NCBI GenBank assembly: GCA_963920575.1
Contig: OY986971.1
Coordinates: 9,054,779 to 9,118,778 of the forward strand
DNA length: 64,000 bases
Reading direction: 5' to 3'
Source: Narthecium ossifragum
Lineage: Eukaryota; Streptophyta; Magnoliopsida; Dioscoreales; Nartheciaceae
The notes under the pieces were generated by a model, which ran no database searches, was not told the DNA's origin, and was given only the letters and a program-made list of their open reading frames with translations. A program made the translations under genes and the position numbers. Below, in pieces: positions 23,104-33,700 of this stretch (position 1 is its first letter; each line of letters starts with the position of its first letter).

Positions 23104-25923
23104 CACCACATGAACTGGACTTACCCATTTGCTGTCAGAAATAAGATATATCACGCCAACATTGAGCAACTTAAGGATCTCTTCCCGAACAACGTCTTTC
23201 ATGTTTGGGTTGAGGCGACGCTGGGCGTCCCGTATAGGTTTGGCATCCTCTTCCAAAATAATGCGGTGCATGCACATAGTAGGACTTACTCCTTTAATAT
23301 CTGCAATTGTCCATCCTATTGCAGTTTTATGCTCCCTAAGAACTCTCAATAATTTTTCCTCTTCCAATGGAGTAATGTCAGAAGCAATAATCACAGGAAG
23401 GGTTTCATGCTCACCAAGATATGCATATTTCAGATTATTAGGAAGAGGTTTTAACTCAAGCTTTGGTGGGGAAACTATTGATGAAACCATTTTAGAATAA
23501 GATTTGTTTAGCATGTCTAACCGAGATTCACCGGGTAAGCATGGCTGCAATGCCTCAAGGGCTGCTATAACCTCCTTTGCTCCCTCGTAATTCTGCAACT
23601 CCTCATTTTCCATCGTCAATGCCGCTTCTAGAGTAGTCTTCACTTGCTCCTGCATGAAACTAGAAAACACCAATGAATCTAAAACATCTATCGAGAAACA
23701 ATCAAAAGAGTTTAAAGGGTAGGACTTAGATTCAAAAACTTTAAATTCAACAGTTTCACGTAAAACTGTCATGCTGAGCTTACCATCCTGCACATTAATC
23801 ATAGTCTTGGCTGTGGCCATAAATGGACGTCCCAACAAAATCGGTAAATTTCTATCATGCAAGGGTGCATCATCCATATCCAATATCACAAAATCAGCAG
23901 GGATAATTAATTTATCAACTTGTACTAAGATGTCTTCTACAATGACTAATGGATATTTAATTGAACGATCTGCAAGTTGTAGAGACATCGTAGTAGGTTT
24001 TAATTCACCCACACCTAACTGAAGAAAAACAGAGTAAGGCATCAAATTAACACTGGCTCCTAAATCAAGCATTGCCTCTCCTATTTTTGTATCACCAACA
24101 GTAATAGTAATGTTAAAACTCCCTGGATCCTTAAGCTTGGGTGGAAGCTTCCTTTGTAGAACCGCGCTTACCGTCTCTGAAACCATCACTTTTTCATGAG
24201 GTTCATACTTACGCTTTGAAGTACTTAGTTCCTTGAAGAACTTTGGAAATGCTGGCATGTTCCTAATCACATCGAGTAATGGTAAGTTCACATTAACCTT
24301 AGATAAAATATCATAAATTTCAGAATATGACTTATCCATTTTGGCTTTCTTTAGGCGGCCTGGAAAAGGAACCGGCGGCACATATGGTGGAGGAGAGTTG
24401 TGATAAACCTCCGGAACTGAATTTGCTCTCTTTCCATGCTCAGAAGCAGATGTGGCCGGTGGTGGCCCTTTCGAGCATTCCTCCGTTTCAACTTCCTCAC
24501 TTGCATCATCATTACATTCATCAGCAACTTTAGCATTAATCTTATTATCAATAATTTTACCTGAACGAAGAACTGTAACTGCTTTCGCTTGCTCAGGTTG
24601 GCTTGGGAATTTGCCTGGAACATGGGCTCTTACAGCGTCAGCAAGTTGTCCCACTTGAACTTCCAACTTCCCAACAGATGCTGTAACATTCTTTAGTACC
24701 GCATCATGTTGAGCAATGGTTGAATCTTGTTTTTCCATCTTTGAATCTATTTTCTGCATGAAAGCTAACATAGTCGCTTCCAAAGACGACTTAACAGGTG
24801 GGTTAGACTGATTAGCAGTCGGCATACTAGCATTAGCAGTATTTTTCCATGAAAAATTCGGATGCTCCCTCCAACCAGGATTTTAAGTATTTGCATAAGG
24901 GTCAAATCTAGTTCTCGGGTTATAAGCATTCATCAAATTAGCTTGTTCTTGCACATATTCAGGAAATTCATTACCAGAAGGACATGAATCAAACCTATGA
25001 CCAACAATATTGCAAATTGAACAAACCTCAACCGGTTTTGCTTGTGTGGACATCATTGCGTCCATCTTCTTGTTGAGGGCTGCGATTTGCCTTGCCATGT
25101 CGTCATTCTGGTTAAGCTCATAGATGCCTCTCGCCTTATTCCTCGTGTCTCTCTGCTGCGAGTTTGATCCTAGCATCTCATAAATTTCGTACGCCTCTGG
25201 TGGTGTCCTTTTGAACATCGCTCCACCTGCAGCATTATCTGCCATAGTCTGACAAGAAAGATTTAGTCCATCATAAAAATATTGCATCTGATTTTCTAAA
25301 GAATAGTTATGATGTGGACATTGCATCAAAAGCATCTTAAATCTATCCCATGCTTCATGGAATGGTTCTCCATCAGATTGTTGAAAATTTGGAATTTGCC
25401 TTCTCAAGTTAGTAGTCATGGCATGAGAATAAAATTTACTAACAAACTTGTTATAAATTGCATCCCAAGTAGTGAGTGATCCAGGAGGCAACGACATCAA
25501 CCATCTCTTAGCTTTATCTTTCAGAGTGTAAGGAAAACATCGCATCCTCAGTTGATCTTCAGTAATGCCACCGAGAGGAAAAGTCTGAATAGTAGCATAA
25601 TAATCTTTCACAAACGTTAGTGCATCCTCAGAAGGTAAACCATGAAATTCAGGAAGCATAGAAAAATGTAGATTTTTAAGTTCATAATTTCTAGCCTCTG
25701 CAGGTAACGCAATGCACGAAGGTGAGGTAGAAATAGTAGGCCTCGCGTATTCCTCCAAAGGACGTAAATTGTTATTAAGCGCCATCTTCTCTTGTTCCTC
25801 CTCTTGAACTCCTAGATCTGATGTGGACAGGCTGTCTTTATTAGATCTTTTCTTCCAACCAATTTGATCTACTTTATCGTTCAAGGGCAACAACTTTTCT
25901 TTCCGTGATCGGCGACCTTGCAT
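23104..25923 (-). pseudogene. Athila-type gag and protease
   Basis: The start at 25923 gives a gag of about 346 residues with the capsid-like LPEFHGLPSEDALTFVKDYY and the zinc knuckle CSICNIVGHRFDSC (CX2CX4HX4C). An in-frame TAA at about 24883-24885 then interrupts ANT/NPGWREHPNF. The frame continues with a coiled-coil-like region (KMEKQDSTIAQHDAVLKNV) and the protease signature MLDLGASVNLMPYSVF (about 24030-24080), with LGRPFMAT further on. It reaches the start of RT (KWVSPVHVV) at the nested solo LTR. One nonsense codon is the only lesion seen before that insertion. Confidence 0.92.
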
Positions 25924-25949
25924 TCACTACAAATAAACTCTAATCAAAT

Positions 25950-25966
25950 CCCCGGCAACGGCGCCA
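25950..25966 (-). other. Primer-binding site, tRNA-Asp type
   Basis: On the minus strand this reads TGGCGCCGTTGCCGGGG, six bases inside the 5' LTR boundary. It is the primer-binding sequence usually assigned to tRNA-Asp in Athila-like elements. Confidence 0.85.
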
Positions 25967-25972
25967 AAAACT

Positions 25973-27553
25973 TGATGAATAAATTTTATATCTCGCAAGT
26001 ATACGAATCGGTGCAATCATTATAGTAGCAAGACGAGTATCGTACCCACAGAGATTTGTAAAAATTATTAGAGTGAAACGCTAAAGAACAGAAAAGAAAG
26101 AAAATAAGGAAGGGAAAATAAGAAATATAAAGTATGGAGAATAGATAATCTAATAACGAAATAAGAAAACGATGGAAATATGATGGATGAATACTAAGGT
26201 TCTGATTTCACCATAACATCCTCATTCTATGCATTGAATCAATAAAGATTTCAGTTTAATTCCAAGGGCTCGTTCTTCCGGTATGATGATCCGTTCGGCC
26301 GCGGTCTTCACCAAGTACCCTCAATTAACCCTAGCTAATGAACCCATAACTAAGTGTTAACCAAGAATCCATTAAGCTCTGAAGAACAATCATGAACCAA
26401 GAATACTCTTAGCTTGAACCCGGCCTCGACATAAACTCATTCATTCATTGATCCTGCAAGATTGGGGAATGAACCCTCGCCCAATCTCACATACAACAAT
26501 CTATAATACTTCTATTGGCCAGATAAAGGTATTTAAGATCTCAGTTATAATAATGAATGAAACAAGGAAAATAAACTGATAAAATAATCATGATCCAATA
26601 ACATAGAATGATTCAGTTAGGGCTACATCGGTACCTTAGAAAAGAAACTAGCCACTCATGTTCATCATGAGGGCAACAAAACTAATGGAGAAATAAAGAA
26701 GAAATAAGAAAAGAAAACCAAGCCTGGAACCCTTCTCCTTGCCTCCAAACGCTGCCAAAAAGTCCTCCAAAAGATCCCTTTTGATAACCCTAAGTATCCT
26801 ATTTATAGGCCTAAACTCGGGTTAAATCAAAACCGTTTCCGATCGATCCTCCTCGGGACGTTGGATCGATCGGACTCATTGAAATCTCCAACTTCTATTT
26901 ACGCCCGAGTCCGATCGATGGACGGATCGATCGAACTCTGCTCCTCTAAAAAGCATACGTTCTGTCAACCTTTAATTCCCAAGTCCGATTGATCGGACTA
27001 TGAGTGTTGGATCGATCGGTTGAGTAAAAATCCACTGTTTTTGGCTTTTCCCGAGTCCGATCGATCGGACCATTGGTGTCGGATTGATCGGACCCCTTAG
27101 GAGGGATGGAGAGATCGATCGGACTTCGTTTAGCCAAAAAAAATAGGTTCTGTCACGTTTTTGCGTAGTCCGATCGATCGGCAGATCGCTCGGACTTCCA
27201 GCTTATTTACTGTGCTGCCATTCAGACTGCGCCATCGGTACTAAAATTGCCGTAACTTCCTCTAGGAAACTCGGAATCACAAACCGTAAAATTTTCCAGA
27301 ATCTAGACTTCAAGAACTTTCCAACCATATATGGCACATAATCTGATTCTTCATGAGCAGGTACAGATTAATCTTTAAAGTTGATCCATGCACTCTTTTC
27401 AGCTTCTTTTCTCCTTTTTCCTGCATTTTCCAAACAACCATGTGAAGCAACATATAGATATAAAAATAGGAATAAAGATGTTGATTAAAGATAATAATCT
27501 AGCAATTGAGATGGTTATAAGGCTATTTAGAGTGCACTTTCATGCACTCATCA
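25973..27553 (-). repeat. 5' LTR of the Athila-type element
   Basis: 1581 bp, TG...CA. It is nearly identical to 14443-16044, with a 21-bp deletion at about 26836 and scattered substitutions. TATA box complement at 26800-26807; GATCGATC array at 26838-27192, upstream of it on the minus strand. Confidence 0.93.
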
Positions 27554-29719
27554 GCAGGGCAACCCCCTCTCACCCTATTTGTTTTTGTTGATGCAGGAGG
27601 TGCTCTTTATATTGGTCTCACAGCTAGGAGTGGGCATATGTGGGATGCAGCTGAGGCGTGGTGGAGGGAGATTCTCACATTTGCTCTACGCGGATGACTG
27701 CCTATTTGCAACTGAGGCGGATCCTATGGAGGCACGTAGCCTTAAACAGCTGCTGGCTAGATTCAAGAACTTCTCCGGCCTTGCAATCAACCCAGCCAAG
27801 TCGAGTGTTAGATTCTCTCCAGTGGTACCCCTCGATAGGCAACAAGTAATATGCAAGATCCTAGGCATTGGTGAGGCTACTGGAGTATGGAAATACCTGG
27901 GCACACCAGTTAGTGGTCGGAGGCTCAGGGCGCCGGACTTTGAAGAGCTCATTGATAAACTAGTCCTAAAGGTGTCTTCGTGGAAGGCCGTTATGCTTTC
28001 GGAGGCGGGGCGAGTTACACTTGTTAGATCGGTTCTACAAGCCATGCCGGTGCATGTCATGATGTCCTCGTGCATGCCGGTCTCTGTTTTGCACAAGCTA
28101 GAGACAGTATGCCGTGCGTTCCTCTGGAGAGAAGCTGGTTCGATGTCTCGTGTGTGATGGGTGCTTATTTGCAAGCCAACTGAGTTGGGAGGCCTGGGCA
28201 TCCGGAACCTTGTCCGATGGCAAAAAGCACTGCATATGAGATGGGTGGTGAGCTTTCTGGAAGGGGACAGCTCGACTTGGGAAGCGATTACTAGGGATAA
28301 GTATGAATGGAAGGGACTGCTCCCTTCACGCCCACGCTCAAGGCCTTCATCTTCATTCTGGAAAGCGAGCTGTCGAGCAGCAGAAGAGCTTCGTTCGGGC
28401 TTAAGGTTCACTCCAACCCCTGATTGCCTCATTGATCCGCTACTGGAGTGGTGGATGGGGGAGGGGCCGTTATTGTTGTACCCAAGCCTTGCCAGAGTAG
28501 GTGGTATTTTGGAGGACTCCAAACTGGGGAACCTGATGATTGAGGGGCGATGGTGCGTAAACCTGATAGAGCGGGAGTTCCATGAATATCTAGCCAAGGA
28601 GGTTTTGGAGGTACGTATCGACCCTGCGCTAAACAAAGATCATGCTAGGTAGGTCTTCAATAGAACAGGGAAGCTGGATGCATTATCTCTTTACTTATGG
28701 TTGGTCATGAAGGAATGCGGGGGAACTGCTAACTTCCCTTAGGTTGTTTGGACTAATGTTTGGAGTTCATCGGCAGGGCCAAGGGTTCGCCACTTCCTTT
28801 GGAAACTCCTCCATGGGTGTGTGCCTTCTAGGGACTGCCTGTGGAGAAGGGGCCTTATCTAGGATCGATCATGTCCAAGAGAGTGTGGTGTTGTTGAATC
28901 GGTTCGGCATATTCTAGGCGATTGCCCCTATGCGCACAGGATGTGGAGTCTCCTTCTTCCTTCACATGAAAGATCACTTCATGGGTGGAACTTAGATCTC
29001 ATTCTCCAATTGCTTACTCAGTCCTCGTCAGCCAATGTCTCTAATAGATGGGTGAAAACACTGGTGGGGTATGGTTTATGGATGTTATGGAAGGAAAGGA
29101 ACGATGTCATCTGGAGAGGTGGGGGTGTCTCCGCTGAGTCTCTTGTGTGGCGAGTATGCAGACTAGCAGGGGAGTTCTGGCGTGAGAAGGGTTGGTCTCA
29201 CGATTCTGGATATGTACAACATCAAAGAGGAGATCACGGTTGTGTGGTGATCCAAACTGATGGATCCTGGTTGCCTGGAAGTACTGAAGCCGGTATTGTT
29301 GTTGTCTGTTGGAGTGGGGGGGGACACCGGATTGGACATTCATGCAGAGAGGTCTAGCCAGATCCAGTGATGAGGCAGGCGATTTAGCGGGGGCAGGAAC
29401 TAGCAGTGGCGAAAGGCATCAGCAAGGTGTTGGTTGAATCGGACTCAAGAAATGCGGTCAACTTCCTTAACGGCAAAGAGGTATGGGCTGTAGAACTACA
29501 ACCGATTCTTAGGAGAATTTGGAGCTTAAGTGCGAGTCTAGGGGGTGTTATTTTTGTGCATATTCCCCGTGCCTCCAATGATGTTGCGGATGATCTTGCC
29601 CGTCGGGCTTGGATGGGGACTGCTGGGGAGGTTTTGCTTGATGTATTGTAGTAGTGGTGTAGGTGTTGGCAGTATTGCCCAACTAGTTTGGCTCGACTAA
29701 GCAAAAAAAAAAAAAAAAA
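27554..29719 (+). pseudogene. Second LINE, RT end, zinc finger, RNase H
   Basis: This continues exactly from 14442. NPLSPYLFL-like text follows the target duplication, then the intact catalytic LLYADDCLFATE (about 27685). Next come the RT thumb and connection (SVLQAMPVHVMMSS, FLWREAG), a TGA at 28156, GGLGIRNLVRWQKALHMRW, and a TAG at 28650. A zf-RVT-like stretch (WTNVWSSSAGPRVRHFLWK) lies near 28748. The RNase H has VIQTDGSWLPGSTEAGI (about 29249) and VLVESDSRNAVNFLNG (about 29429). It ends in an 18-base A tail at 29702-29719. Stops and frameshifts make it dead, but it is less decayed than the LINE at 5950. Confidence 0.92.
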
Positions 29720-30778
29720 ACATCACATATTTACCATTACCTAAACTGCCCTTCTAATATAAAATCATACACCACACTATAGTAATACACCGCAACTTAC
29801 CCAAACTACACTTCCCTCTTCCCTGGCAAGCAGCCACCAACCTCCGGTGAGCGACACTCTACTCTAGCAAGCTAGCTCAAAAATGACCCAAGCTTTAGGG
29901 ATTAGGATTTTTTAGAGCAGTGAAGTTCCTCTTTTTTTTTATTTTTTTTTTATTAGATGAGCCCATGATTTGACTTACACAAATTGATCCAACTCAATTA
30001 TGCTGTCTTCCAAGGCCAAGACAACGGCACTTGTGACCGACAGCACCATCTGCCTTACAGTTTTCCATCAGTGGGATGTAGAGACAAAATATTTGAATCT
30101 GCTCCTCTACTCCAGCAAACTTCTGAAAAATCAAGCATATATCCATAATGAAATTTCTTCATTTTGTACACTTTTAAGCTTCTTTCCAAAACCCAAATAA
30201 ATATAACGAACCCAAACTTTATAGTAAAAGTTTATCAAAAGTTCACTAAGCCCCACAAATCAGATTTTCTATGGCATCAAAATGCCAATGACAAAAAATA
30301 TACGCTGAGAAAATCTGAAACAAAGCACAGTATTTTTTCAATTTCAACCACTTACAGCACTTCGGGCACTTCCTGTCAACATAAAAAAGCTCTCATAAAC
30401 TAAGACACTGTTAATAGATATCTTTCTTGGTGCCATGCAAATGTTTTTTTTTCCTCCAGGAAATAACAGAGCTAATTCAGAATCCACTTTCATCTGCTGA
30501 GGCTATTATTATACATTATCCATGAATTTTACAGTTTCCCTCAATGTAATAACACCTTTTTAATACCTGAAGTCTAGAGCACAAAAAAGGAGCAAAACAG
30601 GAAAGATGATCCAATCAGAGATTAAGAGGCAGAAGCCTTGACTTCCCAGAACATTCATAAATTAATTATTGACATCAAAATTGCAGCAGAAGAGCAAGGC
30701 AATGAAACAACTAGGCTGCCTTCCGATCCATCCCTGGTATCTGAAATGCTTACCGCCGTCTCAAATCGATGAATAAGG
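29720..30778. other. Gene-free stretch after the P5-ATPase
   Basis: AT-rich DNA between the LINE tail and the stop codon of the P5A-ATPase gene. The part next to 30778 is probably its 3' UTR. No clear AATAAA on the minus strand could be placed, and no gene or element was recognised. Confidence 0.5.
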
Positions 30779-33700
30779 TTACAAGCGCTTCTTTTCTAGG
30801 GCAGCCACAGCTTGCCTCTGCTTCTTCTTCCATGCCGGAATGCGGCCTGGGAAAGCCCATCTTAAGAACCGCTCCCACCCGAAACAACAAAGGAACATGA
30901 GGGCAGCCCAGAGCAACAATTTCACCCTCATTCCCTCAGGAAGTGGCACAAGCTTCAACATGTCATTCAGGTCCCTAAAGACATCTGATGTGATCACCAC
31001 AAAAAACACTACTGAAGCAAACAGCGCGTACTTGAAAGGCTTGTGCTCTGATATACCCTGATTGAATGGCCGGCCCATGTAGTTGACAGCAAAGGTAGCA
31101 ACCTGGATCATCATGTTCACCATGTAGGATACCGTGTTCACGAGATTTGGATGGAACTCTGAATCAGGCTCGATGCACTCCTCTGGCATGTACTTTGCAG
31201 CTAAATTAATAGCAGAAATCAAGAAGAGCATGTGCATTGCAAACTGGCCAAGAAGTGAGAGGAAGACATAGGCACAGAAGATATTAGGATGTGGTCGATC
31301 AGGGGAGAGCGTCTTTAGGGGGCGAGCATTGGAGATGAAGAGATAGAAAACAGCAGTAAAGACACCACTAATTGTAGCTTGAACGTCGCCAAGCTTCACA
31401 CCATCCAAGTACATGACACTAAGCACATACGCTGTTGCGAGGCAGTTAAGGCCAAGAATCTTGAACATCTGAAGTGTGGTGACAAGGGTGCTCCTGCCTT
31501 GTCGAATAATATCCAGGATGGGCGCGACTGATGCATGCTTTGCTGTGAATGGCGAGGCCATGGAGGCATCACCAAGCTTAACAATAGGAGCACTACGACC
31601 ATCACCCTCCTTGTTCATCTCCTCTAACATCTTCTGCAGCTTCTGGCGCTGCTTCTCAGCTGCTGTGAGATGGTGATTGCTGCCCATCTCCGCAGAGCTG
31701 TTCGGGGACCTAGATGGTTGTGATGATTCAGCTGTTGTCTTCAGTTTCTTTGACTTCCCTGATTTACTTTCAGGTTTGGATGGCTGTGAGGATGATCCTC
31801 CTTGATCAGGAGGTACCGCATTCAAGAGAGCAACTCCTACATGGGCCTAAAATTTCCAAAATTGTTAAATACAAGTTGAAAGACACCTTGAGCAAACTAT
31901 TATTGTACTTTTTGTACACTAAAAGCGGAATGAAATCAGTTACATCATCCTTAATTCTTTTCCCCATTTAGAGAAAAAAGGAGATTTAAACAAAATGCCA
32001 TGTCCCTGACCTGAAAAACAGCTATTGAACAAATTGATTGCAAGCAGGCTCAGGCATATGGTTCAGTGGCTAAGGGCTGGAGCCTCCATTGAGGAGGTCT
32101 TGGGTTTGAAGCCCGCTAGTGGGGGACTTACAAAGATCTATAAGTGATGTAATGAGCATGTGGCACCCTTCCTCCACCGACCATCAGCTTCCAAGGTGAC
32201 GTGTCAGTGGTTGTGGGGTTTAGAAGCTCTAAGCCATTGCAAAGGCTCCAAATTTTTTATAAAAAAAAGGACTGATGATTATTTCAGCTTCTAATAGTGT
32301 AAGGACTGCACCATGAGCACAAGGCTCAACATAATCATTGTCAGCTCAATCATGCAAGCACACCAAACCTATAAACAAATCATGAAGTTTGGAGGTCATG
32401 AAAAAGAATTTCTGACCAAAAATATTTTTATAATTAATCATCCAAATTAAGAAATGAAATTTAGCTTGTTTGGGAGACAGGTATGTAATACTGAAAAGGA
32501 AGACTAGAAGACAGGCAGAAGCTCTTCCGGAATTTGCAACATTTCAAGAATGTGATGGGAGCAACTTAAACTGCTAAACTATCTACTGGTAGATATGAAT
32601 ATCCAAAAGATATACCTGTTTCAGGGCCCCAACATCATTTGTTCCATCTCCACACATTAATGTCACCCGACCAACTGTCTTGAAAGTGGTCAGTATGAGT
32701 TCTTTCTGTTGAGGAGCGACCCGAGCAAAAACCTGCTCAAGTGACATGAACATTCATGATAAGAACCATCAACATGTCAATCCCAAACTTGTTCAAGACT
32801 CCTGACCTTCACATAAGGAATGACTTCAAGAACAGCCTCAGTCTGTTGCAGCATCTCAAAACAATCTCCTCCAATGCAAAGATCATGGGAATCCGATAAA
32901 GACTCCACCTCTTTATTACTGCAGCAACACTTGCCTCTCAGATAATGCAATGAAAAAGGACAAACATACAACAATTTCAAGATTCTGTTCGACATGAACA
33001 AAGTGCAGAACAAGAACTAAAATGGATACCTAGGGCTAACAAGGGAAACAGTTAAGCAATAATTGTATGACGAAGCGAACCAAACAAAACAAAAACCCAA
33101 GAATCATGTAAGGAGCTTTGACTACAAGCATCATTGCCATGAACATAGAACTTACTTGAAAAGAGTAGTCTCTGTTTCAGCAGGTGATACCCACTCAAAC
33201 CCTCCGCCACTTTTAAGTGCAACTAGAATTAAAGCTGGCTTTGTAATAATATGAACTTGGCTAGCAACATGGCAAGCTGTTAGAGCTTGGTCACCAGTAA
33301 TCATTACCTATCATGATACAACTTTATTAGTAATATGGACAACTCAGATGACCTATTGGAAAGCAACTACATATCAAAAGTTCTAAAAAACTGACGTGCA
33401 ATTGTGTTTTATTTCCTTTTTCGGAGCAGGATAGAATAAAAGGAAAGCAAATGCATTGTGATTAAGAAGAATTTAGCAAATGTTCTGAAAGAAAATCATT
33501 TTTCTTTCTAAGATGAGTAAAATCATAGAAGAATACCAAGTCATGAGATGATCCCTTCAGTTCATAAAGGACAGAAGCAGAGTCAGATCTGATAGGGCAG
33601 TTGAAAACCTGGAAACAACCAATTAGCATTGATCAGTGAACGCTATGCTGATAATTCAACCCTCCAACTTCCAAACCATAAAAGTTATAAAACAACTAAT

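Larger units (their letters stand above)
14443..27553 (-). mobile_element. Full-length Athila-type Ty3/gypsy element, TSD GCAGG
   Basis: Two LTRs (14443-16044 and 25973-27553) begin TGATGAATAAA and end CACTCATCA, flanked by GCAGG at 14438-14442 and 27554-27558. The PBS lies beside the right LTR and the polypurine tract beside the left one, so transcription is leftward. Gag, protease, RT, RNase H and integrase occur in one frame in the gypsy order. PBS sequence, gag type and the RT text around KKSGITVV fit the Athila lineage; no envelope-like frame was found. It is broken by three nonsense codons and a nested solo LTR. The LTRs differ by roughly 25 substitutions and a 21-bp deletion by eye, indicating a fairly recent insertion. 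Confidence 0.95.

Noticed and set aside
8909..29790. Target duplication of the second LINE
   Set aside because: ACACCACA-type words occur both near 8911 and near 29769, but they do not abut the A tail and the match is imperfect, so I do not claim a duplication.
32047..32115. Functional tRNA gene
   Set aside because: A and B boxes are present but acceptor and anticodon stems do not pair; it fits a SINE head.
32616..32733. Alternative splicing to explain the 118-bp exon 20
   Set aside because: The shift lies inside conserved coding text with both splice sites in the right place; no nearby GT/AG pair removes the extra base while keeping GDGTND.
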